From Paracoccus acridae (GTDB taxonomy: Bacteria > Pseudomonadota > Alphaproteobacteria > Rhodobacterales > Rhodobacteraceae): 64,000 nt of DNA. Positions 28,418 through 37,576 of the stretch are shown in pieces. The notes below the pieces were generated by a model. The model did not search any database, was not told the DNA's origin, and saw nothing but the letters and a program-made list of their open reading frames with translations. Positions within the stretch are counted from its first letter, which is position 1. Every line of letters starts with the position of its first letter. The DNA lies in NCBI RefSeq assembly GCF_014642735.1, contig NZ_BMIV01000003.1:329884-393883 (forward strand), in the 5' to 3' direction. The translations under genes were made by a program, and so were the position numbers.

Positions 28418-29566
28418 ATGGCGATTATCTACAACGGCACTGCGGCGGCTGACCGGCTGACCGCTAAAAGCGTCTTTCCCTATCGCGACGTCGTCCAGAT
28501 GCAGGGTCATGGGGGGCATGACGAACTGTCGGGCGGCTTTCTCAACCCGAACCGGATTTTCGGCGGGGCGGGGGATGATACGCTTCATGGCGGCGCGGAC
28601 ACCAACCTGCTGGACGGCGGGGACGGAAACGACGTCCTGAATGCATGGCAGGGGGATCATTCGATCCTGCGCGGCGGTGCCGGAAACGACAGGATCACCG
28701 CGGGATGGGGCGGCGCGGTTCTGGATGGCGGGACCGGGGCGGACAGCATGACCGGCGGCGATGGCGGCGACATCTATGTCGTCGATCATCGGCGCGACGT
28801 GATCGTGGAACATTATCGGCCCCGTTATCACAACGATCCCAATCCCGTCGATCAGGTCAAGACGACGGTGGACTGGATCCTGGGCGCGAATCTGGAACAT
28901 CTGGTCCTGATGGGAAGCGCATCGATCAACGGCGCCGGGAACGCGCTGTCCAATGCGATCATCGGCAATGGGGGCAACAACATCCTGAAAGGCGGCGGGG
29001 GCGCGGACACGCTGGACGGCGGGTTGGGCAATGACATCCTGGACGGGGGCGAGGGGGTGGACACGGCAAGGTTCACCACCAACACCGCGATTTCCGTCAA
29101 CCTGGGAACGGTTCTGGCGCAGAACACCGGTGCGGGCACAGACATCATCCGCCATGTGGAAAACGTGGTCACGGGCGCGGGGAACGACCGCATCCTGGGA
29201 AATGCCTTCGTCAACGTCCTGGTCGCGGGTTCGGGCAATGACGTGCTGTCCGCAATGGCGGGCAATGACCGACTGTCAGGGCAGGCGGGCAACGACCGCC
29301 TGCAAGGCGGGGCAGGGAACGATGTTCTGACCGGCGGGGACGGGGCCGATCAGTTCCTGTTCTCCAAGGGCGGCGGCACTGACAGGATCATGGATTTCAC
29401 CGATCGCATCGACCGTATCGTGATCGACAGCGGGGCCGAGACATTTGCCCAGGTCAGGATCGCCGACCTGGGTGCGGATGCCCGCATCACCTTCGGCGAC
29501 GTGACTGTCATCCTGTCCAATGTCGATCACGCCCTTCTGGGGGTCGCGGATTTCATCTTCGTATAA
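28418..29566 (+). CDS. RTX (hemolysin-type calcium-binding repeat) protein
   Basis: 382 residues with two blocks of GGxGxDxLx nonapeptides, about residues 45-115 (FGGAGDDTLHGGAD, GGDGNDVL, GGAGNDRI, GGTGADSM) and 180-315 (GGGGADTLDGG, GSGNDVL, QAGNDRL, GGAGNDVLTGGDGAD). A beta-rich C-terminus ending in hydrophobic residues may be the type I secretion signal. Calcium folds the repeats outside the cell. No catalytic domain is recognisable and no type I secretion genes are nearby, so the function is unknown; adhesin- or matrix-like roles are possible. Confidence 0.85.
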   Translation: MAIIYNGTAAADRLTAKSVFPYRDVVQMQGHGGHDELSGGFLNPNRIFGGAGDDTLHGGADTNLLDGGDGNDVLNAWQGDHSILRGGAGNDRITAGWGGAVLDGGTGADSMTGGDGGDIYVVDHRRDVIVEHYRPRYHNDPNPVDQVKTTVDWILGANLEHLVLMGSASINGAGNALSNAIIGNGGNNILKGGGGADTLDGGLGNDILDGGEGVDTARFTTNTAISVNLGTVLAQNTGAGTDIIRHVENVVTGAGNDRILGNAFVNVLVAGSGNDVLSAMAGNDRLSGQAGNDRLQGGAGNDVLTGGDGADQFLFSKGGGTDRIMDFTDRIDRIVIDSGAETFAQVRIADLGADARITFGDVTVILSNVDHALLGVADFIFV

Positions 29567-29572
29567 GGACCC

Positions 29573-31852
29573 TCAGCGGGCGTTCCCCAGCCCGCCGGCG
29601 GAAATCGCCGCCATGTTCAGGATGTCGTTCACCGTCGAGGTGGTCGAGCAGATCTGGATCGCTTGCGGCACGCCGGTCAGGATCGGGCCGATCACCGTGG
29701 CCCCCGCCATTTCCTGCAGCAGCTTGACGCTGATGGATGCCGAATGCCGCGCAGGCACGACCAGGACGTTGGCGGGCCCGGTCAGCCGGCTGAAGGGATA
29801 GCGGGCGGCCGATTCGGGATTCAGCGCCACGTCCACGGTCATCTCTCCCTCGTATTCGAAATCGACGCCCCGCCGGTCCAGGACCTCGGTGGCCTTCGCC
29901 ATCTTCACGGCCCGTTCGCTGACCGGATAGCCGAAGTTCGAGAAGGACAGAAAGGCCACGCGGGGTTCAAGCCCCAGGCCGCGCGCCACGCCCGCGCCGC
30001 GTGTGGCGATGTCGGCCAGATCCTCGGCCTCGGGCCATTCATGGACCAGCGTGTCGCCGATCAGCACGATCCGGCCCTTGTGCAGCACGGCGGTGATGCC
30101 CACGGCCCCGTCCTGCGGGCGCAGGTCGAAGACCTTGCCAAGCTGCGCCAGGACCGGGGCGTTCTTGCGGGTCGCACCCGTCACCAGCCCGTCGCCATGA
30201 CCATGGGCCAGCATCAGCGCGGCGAAGACATGGCGGTCGCGGTTGGCAAGCTTGTGCGCGTCCTCGCGGTCCACGCCCCGGCGCTGCAGGCGGGCATAGA
30301 GAAACTCGTGATAGGTTTCCAGATGCCGGGAATTGGCGGCGTTGACGACCGTCAGCTCGCGCACGGCGTCGCCCAGGCCCGTGGCTTCCAGCTTTTCCTT
30401 CACATCGGCCTCGCGGCCTACGACCAGGGCCTGGCCCATGCCGCCGCGCTGCCAGGCGACGGCCGCGCGCAGCACGCGGGGGTCGTCGCCCTCGGCGAAG
30501 ATCATGCGGGCCTGGCTCTGGCGGGCGCGGGCATGGATGCCTTGCAGGATCGCGGCGGTCGGGTCCATGCGGTTCTTCAGCGACTGGACGTAACCCTCCA
30601 TGTCGATGATCGGACGGCGGGCGACGCCGGTGTCCATGCCCGCGCGGGCCACGGCAGGGGGCACGACATGGATCAGGCGCGGGTCGAAGGGCGTGGGGAT
30701 GATATAGTCGCGCCCGAACTGCAGCTTGCGGCCATAGGCCACGGCGACCTCGTCCGGGACATCCTCGCGCGCCAGTTTCGCAAGCGCCTCGGCGCAGGCG
30801 ATCTTCATCTCGTCATTGATGGCGCGGGCGTGGATGTCCAGCGCGCCGCGGAACAGATAGGGAAAGCCCAGAACGTTGTTCACCTGATTGGGATAGTCGC
30901 TGCGCCCCGTGGCAACGATGGCGTCGGGACGGACGGCATGGGCATCCTCGGGGGTGATCTCGGGATCGGGGTTGGCCATGGCGAAGATGACCGGGTTGTC
31001 GGCCATGCTTTCGACCATCGCCTGCGTCACCGCGCCCTTGGCGCTGACGCCCAGGAAGACGTCGGCGCCGCGCATCGCCTCCTCCAGCGTGCGGGCATCG
31101 GTCGCGACCGCATGGGCCGATTTCCACTGGTTCATCCCCTCGGTCCGGCCCTGGTAGATGACGCCCTTGGTGTCGGCCATGATGCAGTTTTCATGCCGCG
31201 CGCCCATGGCCTTCAGCAGTTCCAGGCAGGCGATCCCGGCGGCGCCCGCGCCGTTCAGGACGATCTTCACGTCCTCGATGCGCTTGCCCGACAGTTCCAG
31301 CGCGTTCAGCAGCCCCGCGGCGCAGATCACCGCCGTGCCGTGCTGGTCGTCGTGAAAGACCGGGATGTCCATCATTTCCTTCAAGCGCTGCTCGATGATG
31401 AAGCATTCGGGCGCCTTGATGTCCTCCAGGTTGATGCCGCCGAAGGTCGGCCCCATCAGCTTGACGGCATTGATGAATTCGTCCGCATCCTCGGTATCCA
31501 GTTCGATGTCGATGGCGTTCACGTCGGCGAAGCGCTTGAACAGCACCGCCTTGCCCTCCATCACCGGCTTGGATGCCAGGGCGCCCAGGTTGCCCATCCC
31601 CAGGATGGCCGTGCCGTTGGTGATCACGGCCACCATGTTGCCCTTGGTGGTATAGTCGTAGGCGGTTTCCGGGCGGTCGGCGATGGCCTGCACGGGGACC
31701 GCGACGCCCGGCGAATAGGCCAGCGACAGGTCGCGCTGCGTCGTCATGGGGGTGGAGGCGACGATATCGAATTTCCCCGGACGCGGCTCCATGTGATAGG
31801 CCAGCGCCTCCTCGGGGGTGATGCGGGCGCGGGTGCTGGTCTTTTCGCTCAT
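29573..31852 (-). CDS. maeB: NADP-dependent malic enzyme with phosphotransacetylase-like domain
   Basis: 759 residues, the size of MaeB-type fusions. The malic enzyme part (1-430) includes SLAYSPGVAVPV, TNGTAILGMGNLG, FHDDQHGTAVI and the NAD(P)-binding NGAGAAGIACLELL. The C-terminal part (about 435-755) resembles phosphate acetyltransferase (MIFAEGDDPRVLRAA, LVTGATRKNAPVLAQ) and is usually regulatory rather than catalytic. It decarboxylates malate to pyruvate, making NADPH. GGAGG lies just before the ATG. Confidence 0.96.
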   Translation of the reverse strand: MSEKTSTRARITPEEALAYHMEPRPGKFDIVASTPMTTQRDLSLAYSPGVAVPVQAIADRPETAYDYTTKGNMVAVITNGTAILGMGNLGALASKPVMEGKAVLFKRFADVNAIDIELDTEDADEFINAVKLMGPTFGGINLEDIKAPECFIIEQRLKEMMDIPVFHDDQHGTAVICAAGLLNALELSGKRIEDVKIVLNGAGAAGIACLELLKAMGARHENCIMADTKGVIYQGRTEGMNQWKSAHAVATDARTLEEAMRGADVFLGVSAKGAVTQAMVESMADNPVIFAMANPDPEITPEDAHAVRPDAIVATGRSDYPNQVNNVLGFPYLFRGALDIHARAINDEMKIACAEALAKLAREDVPDEVAVAYGRKLQFGRDYIIPTPFDPRLIHVVPPAVARAGMDTGVARRPIIDMEGYVQSLKNRMDPTAAILQGIHARARQSQARMIFAEGDDPRVLRAAVAWQRGGMGQALVVGREADVKEKLEATGLGDAVRELTVVNAANSRHLETYHEFLYARLQRRGVDREDAHKLANRDRHVFAALMLAHGHGDGLVTGATRKNAPVLAQLGKVFDLRPQDGAVGITAVLHKGRIVLIGDTLVHEWPEAEDLADIATRGAGVARGLGLEPRVAFLSFSNFGYPVSERAVKMAKATEVLDRRGVDFEYEGEMTVDVALNPESAARYPFSRLTGPANVLVVPARHSASISVKLLQEMAGATVIGPILTGVPQAIQICSTTSTVNDILNMAAISAGGLGNAR

Positions 31853-31947
31853 GGGATCCTCCGGGGGTGGTGGTCCCGTTTAACGTTACGTCACGTCCGG
31901 CTCAACATGGATCAGCGACAAATCTGTGTTGCGGCAGGGTGCGGAAT

Positions 31948-32673
31948 TCAGATCGTGACCCTGACGAAGCTGTCGCGCAGGGCGGCGGACCAGGCCGCGC
32001 TCATCCGGGCGAAATCGGCGTCGCCTTCCTCGATCCGGCGGCGATGCGTGACGGCGCAGGCGCCTTCCTCGATGATCGCCAGATCCAGCGGCATGCCGAC
32101 CGACAGGTTCGACCGCAGGGTCGAATCCATCGACAGCAGCACGGCCTTCTGCGCATCGGCCAGGCTGGTGTCCGGCGTCACCACGCGGTCCAGGATCGGC
32201 TTGCCGTATTTGTGTTCGCCGATCTGCAGGAAAGGGGTGTCGTCGGTCGCCTGGATGAAATTGCCTTCGGGATAGATCAGGTACATGCGCATGTCGCCGC
32301 CCTGCCGCTGGCCCGCGACGATCATGCTGGCGGATGCCTGCTGGCGCAGGTCGCGGCATTGTTCGGCGATCTCGCGGCGCGTGCGCGACAGCGTGTCGCC
32401 GATGATCGTGGCGACCTGCAGCATCGTCTGGGCCTTCATGATCGAGGTCGTCTCGTCCGCCATTTCGTCATGGATGGCCTCGTTCAGGCGGGCCAGCGTG
32501 GTCTGCGTGACCGACAGCGACCCGGCGGTCATCACCACGATGGCGCGTTCGCCCGGTTCCTCGAAGAAGAACATCTTGCGATAGCAGGCGATGTTGTCCA
32601 GCCCGGCATTGGTGCGCGTGTCCGACAGCAGCACAAGTCCGGCATTCAGCTTCAAGCCGACGCAATAGGTCAT
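31948..32673 (-). CDS. Anbu, proteasome-like peptidase (ancestral beta subunit)
   Basis: 241 residues, an N-terminal-nucleophile hydrolase of the bacterial proteasome-homologue type. After Met removal Thr becomes the first residue (MTYCVGLKLNAGLVLLSDTR), with the conserved SDTRTNAG and DSTLRSNLSVG segments. ATG 32673 is chosen because an upstream extension would bury the nucleophile. It is the last gene of a four-gene cluster (ATP-grasp, alpha-E, transglutaminase, Anbu) that defines the Anbu system. The substrate is unknown; a role in peptide or modified-protein processing is inferred from the neighbours. Confidence 0.92.
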   Translation of the reverse strand: MTYCVGLKLNAGLVLLSDTRTNAGLDNIACYRKMFFFEEPGERAIVVMTAGSLSVTQTTLARLNEAIHDEMADETTSIMKAQTMLQVATIIGDTLSRTRREIAEQCRDLRQQASASMIVAGQRQGGDMRMYLIYPEGNFIQATDDTPFLQIGEHKYGKPILDRVVTPDTSLADAQKAVLLSMDSTLRSNLSVGMPLDLAIIEEGACAVTHRRRIEEGDADFARMSAAWSAALRDSFVRVTI

Positions 32674-32741
32674 GGCTGCGTCTTCCCCGTCATGATGGCC
32701 GCAATCTAAAGGCGACGGGGTAAGGCCGCAATCGGCCTTTC

Positions 32742-32812
32742 CATTCACTTTGGCTCAAATATCCGCCGGGGTGAATTGGCCAAAGGCCAAGAGGGGTCGG
32801 CAGACCCCTAGC
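32742..32812 (-). repeat. Dispersed double-hairpin intergenic repeat, copy 2
   Basis: Read on the minus strand: AGGGGTC-TGCC-GACCCCT, then TTGGCC-TTT-GGCCAA, then TTCACCCCGGCGGATATTTG and an AAAGTGAA tail. This parallels copy 1 at 5645-5710. It starts inside the transglutaminase stop codon and fills the gap before the Anbu gene. A further perfect AAGGCC/GGCCTT hairpin lies at 32722-32739. It could attenuate Anbu relative to the upstream genes. Confidence 0.65.
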
Positions 32813-33650
32813 TTTTCGTCTGGCTTTGGCTCTGGTTCTGGAAGCGTTCCACCTCCTCGACATTCACGGCGACATCCAGGGTCTCGATCCCCTGGCCCGC
32901 CGCGATCCCCCGGATCGGGGCCGCGTCCGACGCGTCCAGTCCCGATCCCAGCCGGACATAGCGTTCGTCCGGGCAGCAGCGGTTGGCGGGGTCGAAGCCG
33001 ACCCAGCCCAGGCCCTGCACGTGAATCTCGGCCCAGGCATGGGCTGCCTCGTGCGGCTCTCCCTCCGTGGTGCTGCGCAGATAGCCCGAGACATAGCGGG
33101 CGGGCAGGTCGCGCAACCGTGCCGCGGCGATCAGCGCATGGGCATGGTCCTGGCAGACGCCTTGCCCCTGCGCCAGCGCCTCGGCGGCGGTGGTATGGAA
33201 TTCCGTCTGGCCTGGGGCATAGGCGATCGCGTCCGACACGCTGGCCGACAGCCGATGCGCCAAGGCCAGGGGATCGGCCGCGTCCGTCACCGAACCCGCC
33301 AGATCGCGCAGCCCTTCCTCCGGTTCCGTCGCCACGGTGTCGCGCAGATAGGCAAGCGGATGGATCAGTTCGCGATGTCCGCGCAGGACGCCCGCCGTGT
33401 CGCGCGTCTCGATCCGGCCGGTGACGGTGACGGTCACCTCCTCGGTCGGGCCGCGCACGGTCCAGCCTTCGATCCAGTCGCCCGCCCCGTCGCGGAAACC
33501 GGGGCCGCGGGTGCCCCCCGACACGGTGATCGCCCAGTCATGCGTGCGCTGCCCTTCGAACACCGAAGGCGTCAGGCGCAGGCTTTGCACCAGGTTTCGG
33601 ACCGGCCGGTCATAGCGATAGACGGTCTGATGAAATATCCGCAGCTTCAT
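32808..33650 (-). CDS. Transglutaminase-like cysteine peptidase family protein (Anbu cluster)
   Basis: 280 residues. An N-terminal bacterial transglutaminase-like beta domain (RIFHQTVYRYDRPVRNLVQSL) precedes the transglutaminase core with Cys (GQGVCQDHAHALIAAAR), His (HAWAEIHVQGLGW) and Asp (GFDPANR). It may cleave or form amide bonds. The start overlaps the upstream alpha-E stop: ATG 33650 within TGATG, or GTG 33653. It is translationally coupled to the cluster that ends with the Anbu protease. Confidence 0.92.
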   Translation of the reverse strand: MKLRIFHQTVYRYDRPVRNLVQSLRLTPSVFEGQRTHDWAITVSGGTRGPGFRDGAGDWIEGWTVRGPTEEVTVTVTGRIETRDTAGVLRGHRELIHPLAYLRDTVATEPEEGLRDLAGSVTDAADPLALAHRLSASVSDAIAYAPGQTEFHTTAAEALAQGQGVCQDHAHALIAAARLRDLPARYVSGYLRSTTEGEPHEAAHAWAEIHVQGLGWVGFDPANRCCPDERYVRLGSGLDASDAAPIRGIAAGQGIETLDVAVNVEEVERFQNQSQSQTKS

Positions 33651-34606
33651 CACGATCCCCCCAGCAGGTAATCCTCATGGACCAGGGTCGAGATCGTGCC
33701 GATTTCCCCGATGAACCAGGTCAGGAATTCGTGCAGCCCCTCGTCGAAGACCATGTCGATGTCATGGGCCTGCAAACGGCTCAGGACCTCGCGCGCCTTG
33801 TCGCGGGCATTGGTCGGCACCGTTTCGCCATATCGCTTGGCAAGCCCTTCCAGGTTCCACACCGCCTCGTAAAGCGAGGTGATCAGCGACCGCGGGCTTT
33901 CCCCGTTCAGGATCAGGAAATCCGCGACCCGTCCCGCCGTGATGTCGCCCCCATAGGCCCAGTGATAGGCCCGGTGCGCCGACAGCGCCCGCAGGATCAC
34001 CTGCCATTGATAGGTGTCCAGGCCCGATCCCACGAATTCGATCCGGGGCAGCAGGACATAGTATTTCACGTCCAAAAGCCGCGCCGTCGCGTCCGCCCGT
34101 TCCAGCCCATAGCCCAGGTTCATGAAATGCCAGCCGTCGTTGCGAAGCTGGGTCGCATTGATCGCGCCCCTGACGGTCGAGGTGTGGCTGGTCGTCACAT
34201 CGGTCAGCGCCGCGGTGTCGATCTTGTCGCGCGGCATCTTCTGGATCCGGCGCAGATCCTGATAGGCCATGTTCAGCGCGTCCCAGACCTGGCTGGTCAA
34301 CGCGGTGCGCACGATCCGGCCCGACTCTCGTGCGCGTTCGATGCAGGACATGACGGATGACGGGTTGTCCCGGTCGAAGAAGATGAATTCCTCGATGTTC
34401 TCCTGGCTGATCTCGCCGTATTTGTCGGCGAACAGGCTGGCCGTGCCCGAGGCCTGCAGCAGGGAATTCCATTCGTTCTGATAGCCCGAGGCGGTATTGG
34501 GCAAGAGCGTGATCCGCTGGCCCACGTCCAGCAGGCGCGCGGCGGTGTCGGCGCGTTCCAGGTGGCGGCCCATCCAGAACAGGTTCGCGGCGGTGCGGCT
34601 GAGCAT
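33650..34606 (-). CDS. Alpha-E domain protein (DUF403, Anbu cluster)
   Basis: 318 residues, almost all alpha-helical. The opening LSRTAANLFWMGRHLERADTAARLLDV is the alpha-E domain hallmark, and a related helix recurs (FMNLGYGLERADATARLLDV). Biochemical function is unknown; the family always accompanies the ATP-grasp and transglutaminase partners seen on either side, and is thought to take part in making or recognising a peptide modification (inference from context). It lies 13 bp after the ATP-grasp gene. Confidence 0.92.
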   Translation of the reverse strand: MLSRTAANLFWMGRHLERADTAARLLDVGQRITLLPNTASGYQNEWNSLLQASGTASLFADKYGEISQENIEEFIFFDRDNPSSVMSCIERARESGRIVRTALTSQVWDALNMAYQDLRRIQKMPRDKIDTAALTDVTTSHTSTVRGAINATQLRNDGWHFMNLGYGLERADATARLLDVKYYVLLPRIEFVGSGLDTYQWQVILRALSAHRAYHWAYGGDITAGRVADFLILNGESPRSLITSLYEAVWNLEGLAKRYGETVPTNARDKAREVLSRLQAHDIDMVFDEGLHEFLTWFIGEIGTISTLVHEDYLLGGS

Positions 34607-34619
34607 ATGCGTCCCTTCC

Positions 34620-36029
34620 CTATTCCGACAGGACCCAGGTGTCCTTGACGCCCCCGCCCTGCGACGAGTTCACGACAAGGCTGCCCTCGCGCAGCGCCAC
34701 GCGGGTCAGCCCGCCCGGCACCAGTTCGATCCGGTCGCCGCACAGGCAATAGGGGCGCAGGTCCACATGGCGCGGCGCCAGTCCCTCGGCGACGAAGGTG
34801 GGGCAGGTGGACAGGGCCAGCGTCGGCTGGGCGATATAGTTGCCGGGATCGGCCTCGATCTTCTTGCGGAAGATCTCGATCTCCTCTTTCGTGGACTTCG
34901 GGCCGACCAGCATCCCATAGCCGCCCGATCCATGGACTTCCTTCACCACCAGGTCCGGCAGGTTTTCCATGACGTATCGGTAATCGTCGTCCTTCCACAG
35001 CGTCCAGGTCTGGACGTTCTGCAACATCGGTTCCTCGCCCAGATAGAAGCGGACCATTTCCGGCACGAAGGTATAGATCGCCTTGTCGTCCGCCACGCCC
35101 GCGCCCGGCGCCGAACAGATCGACACGCCCCCCGACCGATAGACATCCATTAGCCCCGGCACGCCCAGCATCGAATCCGGGCGGAAGCACAGCGGATCCA
35201 GGAACGGGTCGTCGATCCGGCGATAGATGACATCGACGCGCTTCGGTCCCTGGGTCGTGCGCATGAAGACGAATTCGCCGTCCACGAACAGATCGGCCCC
35301 CTCGACCAGTTCGACGCCCATCAGGTTGGCCAGGAAGCTGTGCTCGTAATAGGCGCTGTTGAAATGGCCCGGCGTCAGGACCACGCAGGTCGGCCGGTCG
35401 TTGCACTTGGCGGGGGCGACGGATTCCAGCGTGCGGCGCAGAAGGTCGGGATACTGGTCCACCGGCTCGATCCGGTTGCCGCGAAACAGGCCGGGGAACA
35501 TCCGCATCATGATCTCGCGGTTTTCCAGCATGTAGCTGACGCCTGACGGGGTGCGGCAGTTGTCCTCCAGCACGAAGAACTCGTCCTTGGAGGTGCGCAC
35601 CAGGTCGATGCCGATGATATGGGAATAAACCCCGCGCGGGGGCACGACGCCCACCACGGCCTTCTCATAGGCGTCGTTCTGGTACACCAGCCGGGCGGGA
35701 ATGCGGCCCGCACGCACGATCTCGGCCCGGCCATAGACGTCGCGCAAAAAGGCGTTCAGGGCGCGGGCCCGCTGCTTGATGCCGCGTTCCAGCTTGCGCC
35801 ATTCGGATTGTTCGAAGACGCGGGGCATCATGTCGAAGGGGATCAGCCGGTCGGGGTCGCCGCCTTCGCCATAAACGGCGAAGGTGATGCCGATTCGCCG
35901 GAACAGGGCCTCGGCCTCGGCCTGCTTCATCTGCCGGAAATCGGCGGGCATCGTCTCGACCCATTGGCTGAGCCGGGCATAGGGTTCGCGGACCCGCGAT
36001 CCTTCGTACATCTCGTTGTAATAGCTCAT
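34620..36029 (-). CDS. Circularly permuted type 2 ATP-grasp protein (Anbu cluster)
   Basis: 469 residues. Motifs include IGIDLVRTSKDEFFVLEDN, NREIMMRMFPGLF, LTPGHFNSAYYEHSFL, LVVKEVHGSGGYGMLVGP and the C-terminal SSQGGGVKDTWVL, matching the DUF404/DUF407 circularly permuted ATP-grasp family. It would use ATP to form an amide or peptide bond. ATG 36029 (MSYYNEMYEG) gives the family N-terminus; the frame open to 36203 is spurious leader. First gene of the minus-strand Anbu operon. Confidence 0.93.
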   Translation of the reverse strand: MSYYNEMYEGSRVREPYARLSQWVETMPADFRQMKQAEAEALFRRIGITFAVYGEGGDPDRLIPFDMMPRVFEQSEWRKLERGIKQRARALNAFLRDVYGRAEIVRAGRIPARLVYQNDAYEKAVVGVVPPRGVYSHIIGIDLVRTSKDEFFVLEDNCRTPSGVSYMLENREIMMRMFPGLFRGNRIEPVDQYPDLLRRTLESVAPAKCNDRPTCVVLTPGHFNSAYYEHSFLANLMGVELVEGADLFVDGEFVFMRTTQGPKRVDVIYRRIDDPFLDPLCFRPDSMLGVPGLMDVYRSGGVSICSAPGAGVADDKAIYTFVPEMVRFYLGEEPMLQNVQTWTLWKDDDYRYVMENLPDLVVKEVHGSGGYGMLVGPKSTKEEIEIFRKKIEADPGNYIAQPTLALSTCPTFVAEGLAPRHVDLRPYCLCGDRIELVPGGLTRVALREGSLVVNSSQGGGVKDTWVLSE

Positions 36030-36303
36030 TCGTCCACCCGCTGACCCCGGACCCTTCGCAGGCCTTCTTCCGCTGATGATCGGAGACGGTTTTTTCCAAG
36101 TCCACAGAGGAATAGCGGTCGTTGCGCGAAAGTTCCGCAGGCGAGGGCCGTGTTTTGGGCAACAGGGCATCCGCCACGCGGCCGCTGCCGTGATTTCGGG
36201 CAATGTGAAGGCGCCGGCCCCGTCCTTCGGGATATGTCGTGGCGCTTACCGGATCGTAACCTTTTGCCCTTAAGGCTGGTTTCAGGAAGCGCAGGGGAAC
36301 GAC

Positions 36304-36630
36304 ATGCCGACATTGATCGTCAACGAAACCGAAACCCAGTTGATCGTGGTCGTGGAGGAAGCGCGCATCGATGCCGCCATCGCCACGCGGTTCAAGGACC
36401 GGTTGCGGGAAATCGTGCTGCGCGGTCGCAAGCCTGTCCGCCTGGACATGCGGCGTGTCGATTTCATGGACAGTTCGGGCCTTGGCGCGATGATCGCGGT
36501 GCGAAAGGCCCTGCCCGAAGCCCTTCCGCTGGTCCTGGAAGGGCTGACCCCCAACGTGGAACGCGTCTTCAGGCTGACGCGGATGGACAGCGTCTTCGAC
36601 ATACGACCGGCCACCACCTTACAGGAGTAG
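36304..36630 (+). CDS. STAS-domain anti-sigma factor antagonist (RsbV/SpoIIAA-like)
   Basis: 108 residues, a single STAS domain. The phosphorylatable serine region is present (VDFMDSSGLGAMIAVRKAL, near residues 53-71). Unphosphorylated STAS proteins sequester a kinase-type anti-sigma factor and free a sigma factor or another partner. The gene for such a kinase follows after 7 bp, forming a partner-switching pair. No sigma factor or PP2C phosphatase is encoded nearby, so the target is elsewhere. It diverges from the Anbu operon. Confidence 0.9.
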   Translation: MPTLIVNETETQLIVVVEEARIDAAIATRFKDRLREIVLRGRKPVRLDMRRVDFMDSSGLGAMIAVRKALPEALPLVLEGLTPNVERVFRLTRMDSVFDIRPATTLQE

Positions 36631-36637
36631 TTGTTTC

Positions 36638-37123
36638 ATGAGTTCCAGCGAACGGCAGAATGCCGGACCCAAGCCCCGTCCAGCGATCCGGACGCAGCCG
36701 ATGTTTCACCGCGTGCTGCAGGCCGAACCCCAGGACGTGCGGCAGACGTTGGAGGATTTGCGCATCCGCTTCGCCAAGGAGGTGAGCGCCGATGCGATGG
36801 GGCGGCTGGAACTGGTTCTGGCCGAGGTGATGAACAACGTGGCCGAACATGCAAGCGCTACGGCAATGCCCGCGGCGGACGCCCGGTCGATGCATCTGTG
36901 CGTGGTCATGCACGACAACGGGTTGTCCTGCGCCATCACCGACGATGGCGGCAAGCTGCCCGCCGACTGCCTGCTGCCGCGCACCCTGCCGGCGCTTGAT
37001 CCGCTCGACTTGCCGGAAGGGGGGTTTGGCTGGTGCCTGATCCAGGGGCTGACGCAATCGCTGTGCTATTACCGCGAAGGCCAGCGCAACTGCCTGGCAT
37101 TCACGGTGCCCTATCACGCCTAG
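36638..37123 (+). CDS. GHKL-type anti-sigma regulatory kinase (RsbW-like)
   Basis: 161 residues with a HATPase fold: N-box LELVLAEVMNNVAEHA, G1-type TDDGGKLP and glycine-rich PEGGFGWCLIQGL. This group phosphorylates its STAS antagonist on serine and binds a target regulator. The N-terminal 20 residues are polar and probably disordered. It is cotranscribed with the STAS gene and overlaps the convergent hspQ stop by 4 bp. Confidence 0.9.
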   Translation: MSSSERQNAGPKPRPAIRTQPMFHRVLQAEPQDVRQTLEDLRIRFAKEVSADAMGRLELVLAEVMNNVAEHASATAMPAADARSMHLCVVMHDNGLSCAITDDGGKLPADCLLPRTLPALDPLDLPEGGFGWCLIQGLTQSLCYYREGQRNCLAFTVPYHA

Positions 37124-37452
37124 TTCAGCGGACCCATCAGGGGATAGCGCCCGTCTTCGAAGTCGCCGAACATCTCGAACATGTCGGGGTGGTCCAGGGG
37201 TTCGCCGGACTGGTCCGGCACCAGGTTCTGTTCCGAGACATAGGCGACGTAATAGGTTGCCTCTGTTTCGGCATACAGATGATAGAAGGGCTGATTCTTG
37301 GCAGGGCGCGCGTCTTCAGGAATGGAGTCGTACCATTCCTGGGTGTTGGCGAATTCGGGATCCACATCGAAGATCACGCCGCGAAACGGACGGTTCCGAT
37401 GGCGGACGACCTGACCCAGGCTGAATTTGGCAATTCGATTGTTCAGCTGCAT
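37120..37452 (-). CDS. hspQ: HspQ, heat-shock protein / Lon specificity factor
   Basis: 110 residues, matching the HspQ/YccV family: FSLGQVVRHRNRPFRGVIFD, FANTQEWYDSIP, QPFYHLYAE and YVSEQNLVPD. In enterobacteria HspQ binds hemimethylated DNA and acts as an adaptor for Lon protease. A plausible promoter lies at 37483-37511. Its stop overlaps the convergent kinase gene. Confidence 0.93.
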   Translation of the reverse strand: MQLNNRIAKFSLGQVVRHRNRPFRGVIFDVDPEFANTQEWYDSIPEDARPAKNQPFYHLYAETEATYYVAYVSEQNLVPDQSGEPLDHPDMFEMFGDFEDGRYPLMGPLN

Positions 37453-37482
37453 GAATGTTCCATTGCTTCGGGCCTGCCGGCT

Positions 37483-37511
37483 GTTTTAATCCCGCAGCGC
37501 GATTCTGTCCA
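37483..37511 (-). promoter_or_regulatory. hspQ: Probable sigma-70-type promoter for hspQ
   Basis: On the minus strand TGGACA (5 of 6) and TAAAAC (4 of 6) are spaced 17 bp apart, 31 bp before the hspQ start. It does not resemble the RpoH promoter seen at dnaK. Confidence 0.5.
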
Positions 37512-37576
37512 CCAGATCACCAGCATTTGCACGATTTCCGCGGCTGCCGCGCTTCGGCGGCGACTGGAAGCGGATC

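Noticed and set aside
28540..29350. Short tandem DNA repeats resembling a CRISPR array
   Set aside because: They encode GGxGxD calcium-binding nonapeptides of an RTX protein and lack uniform spacers.
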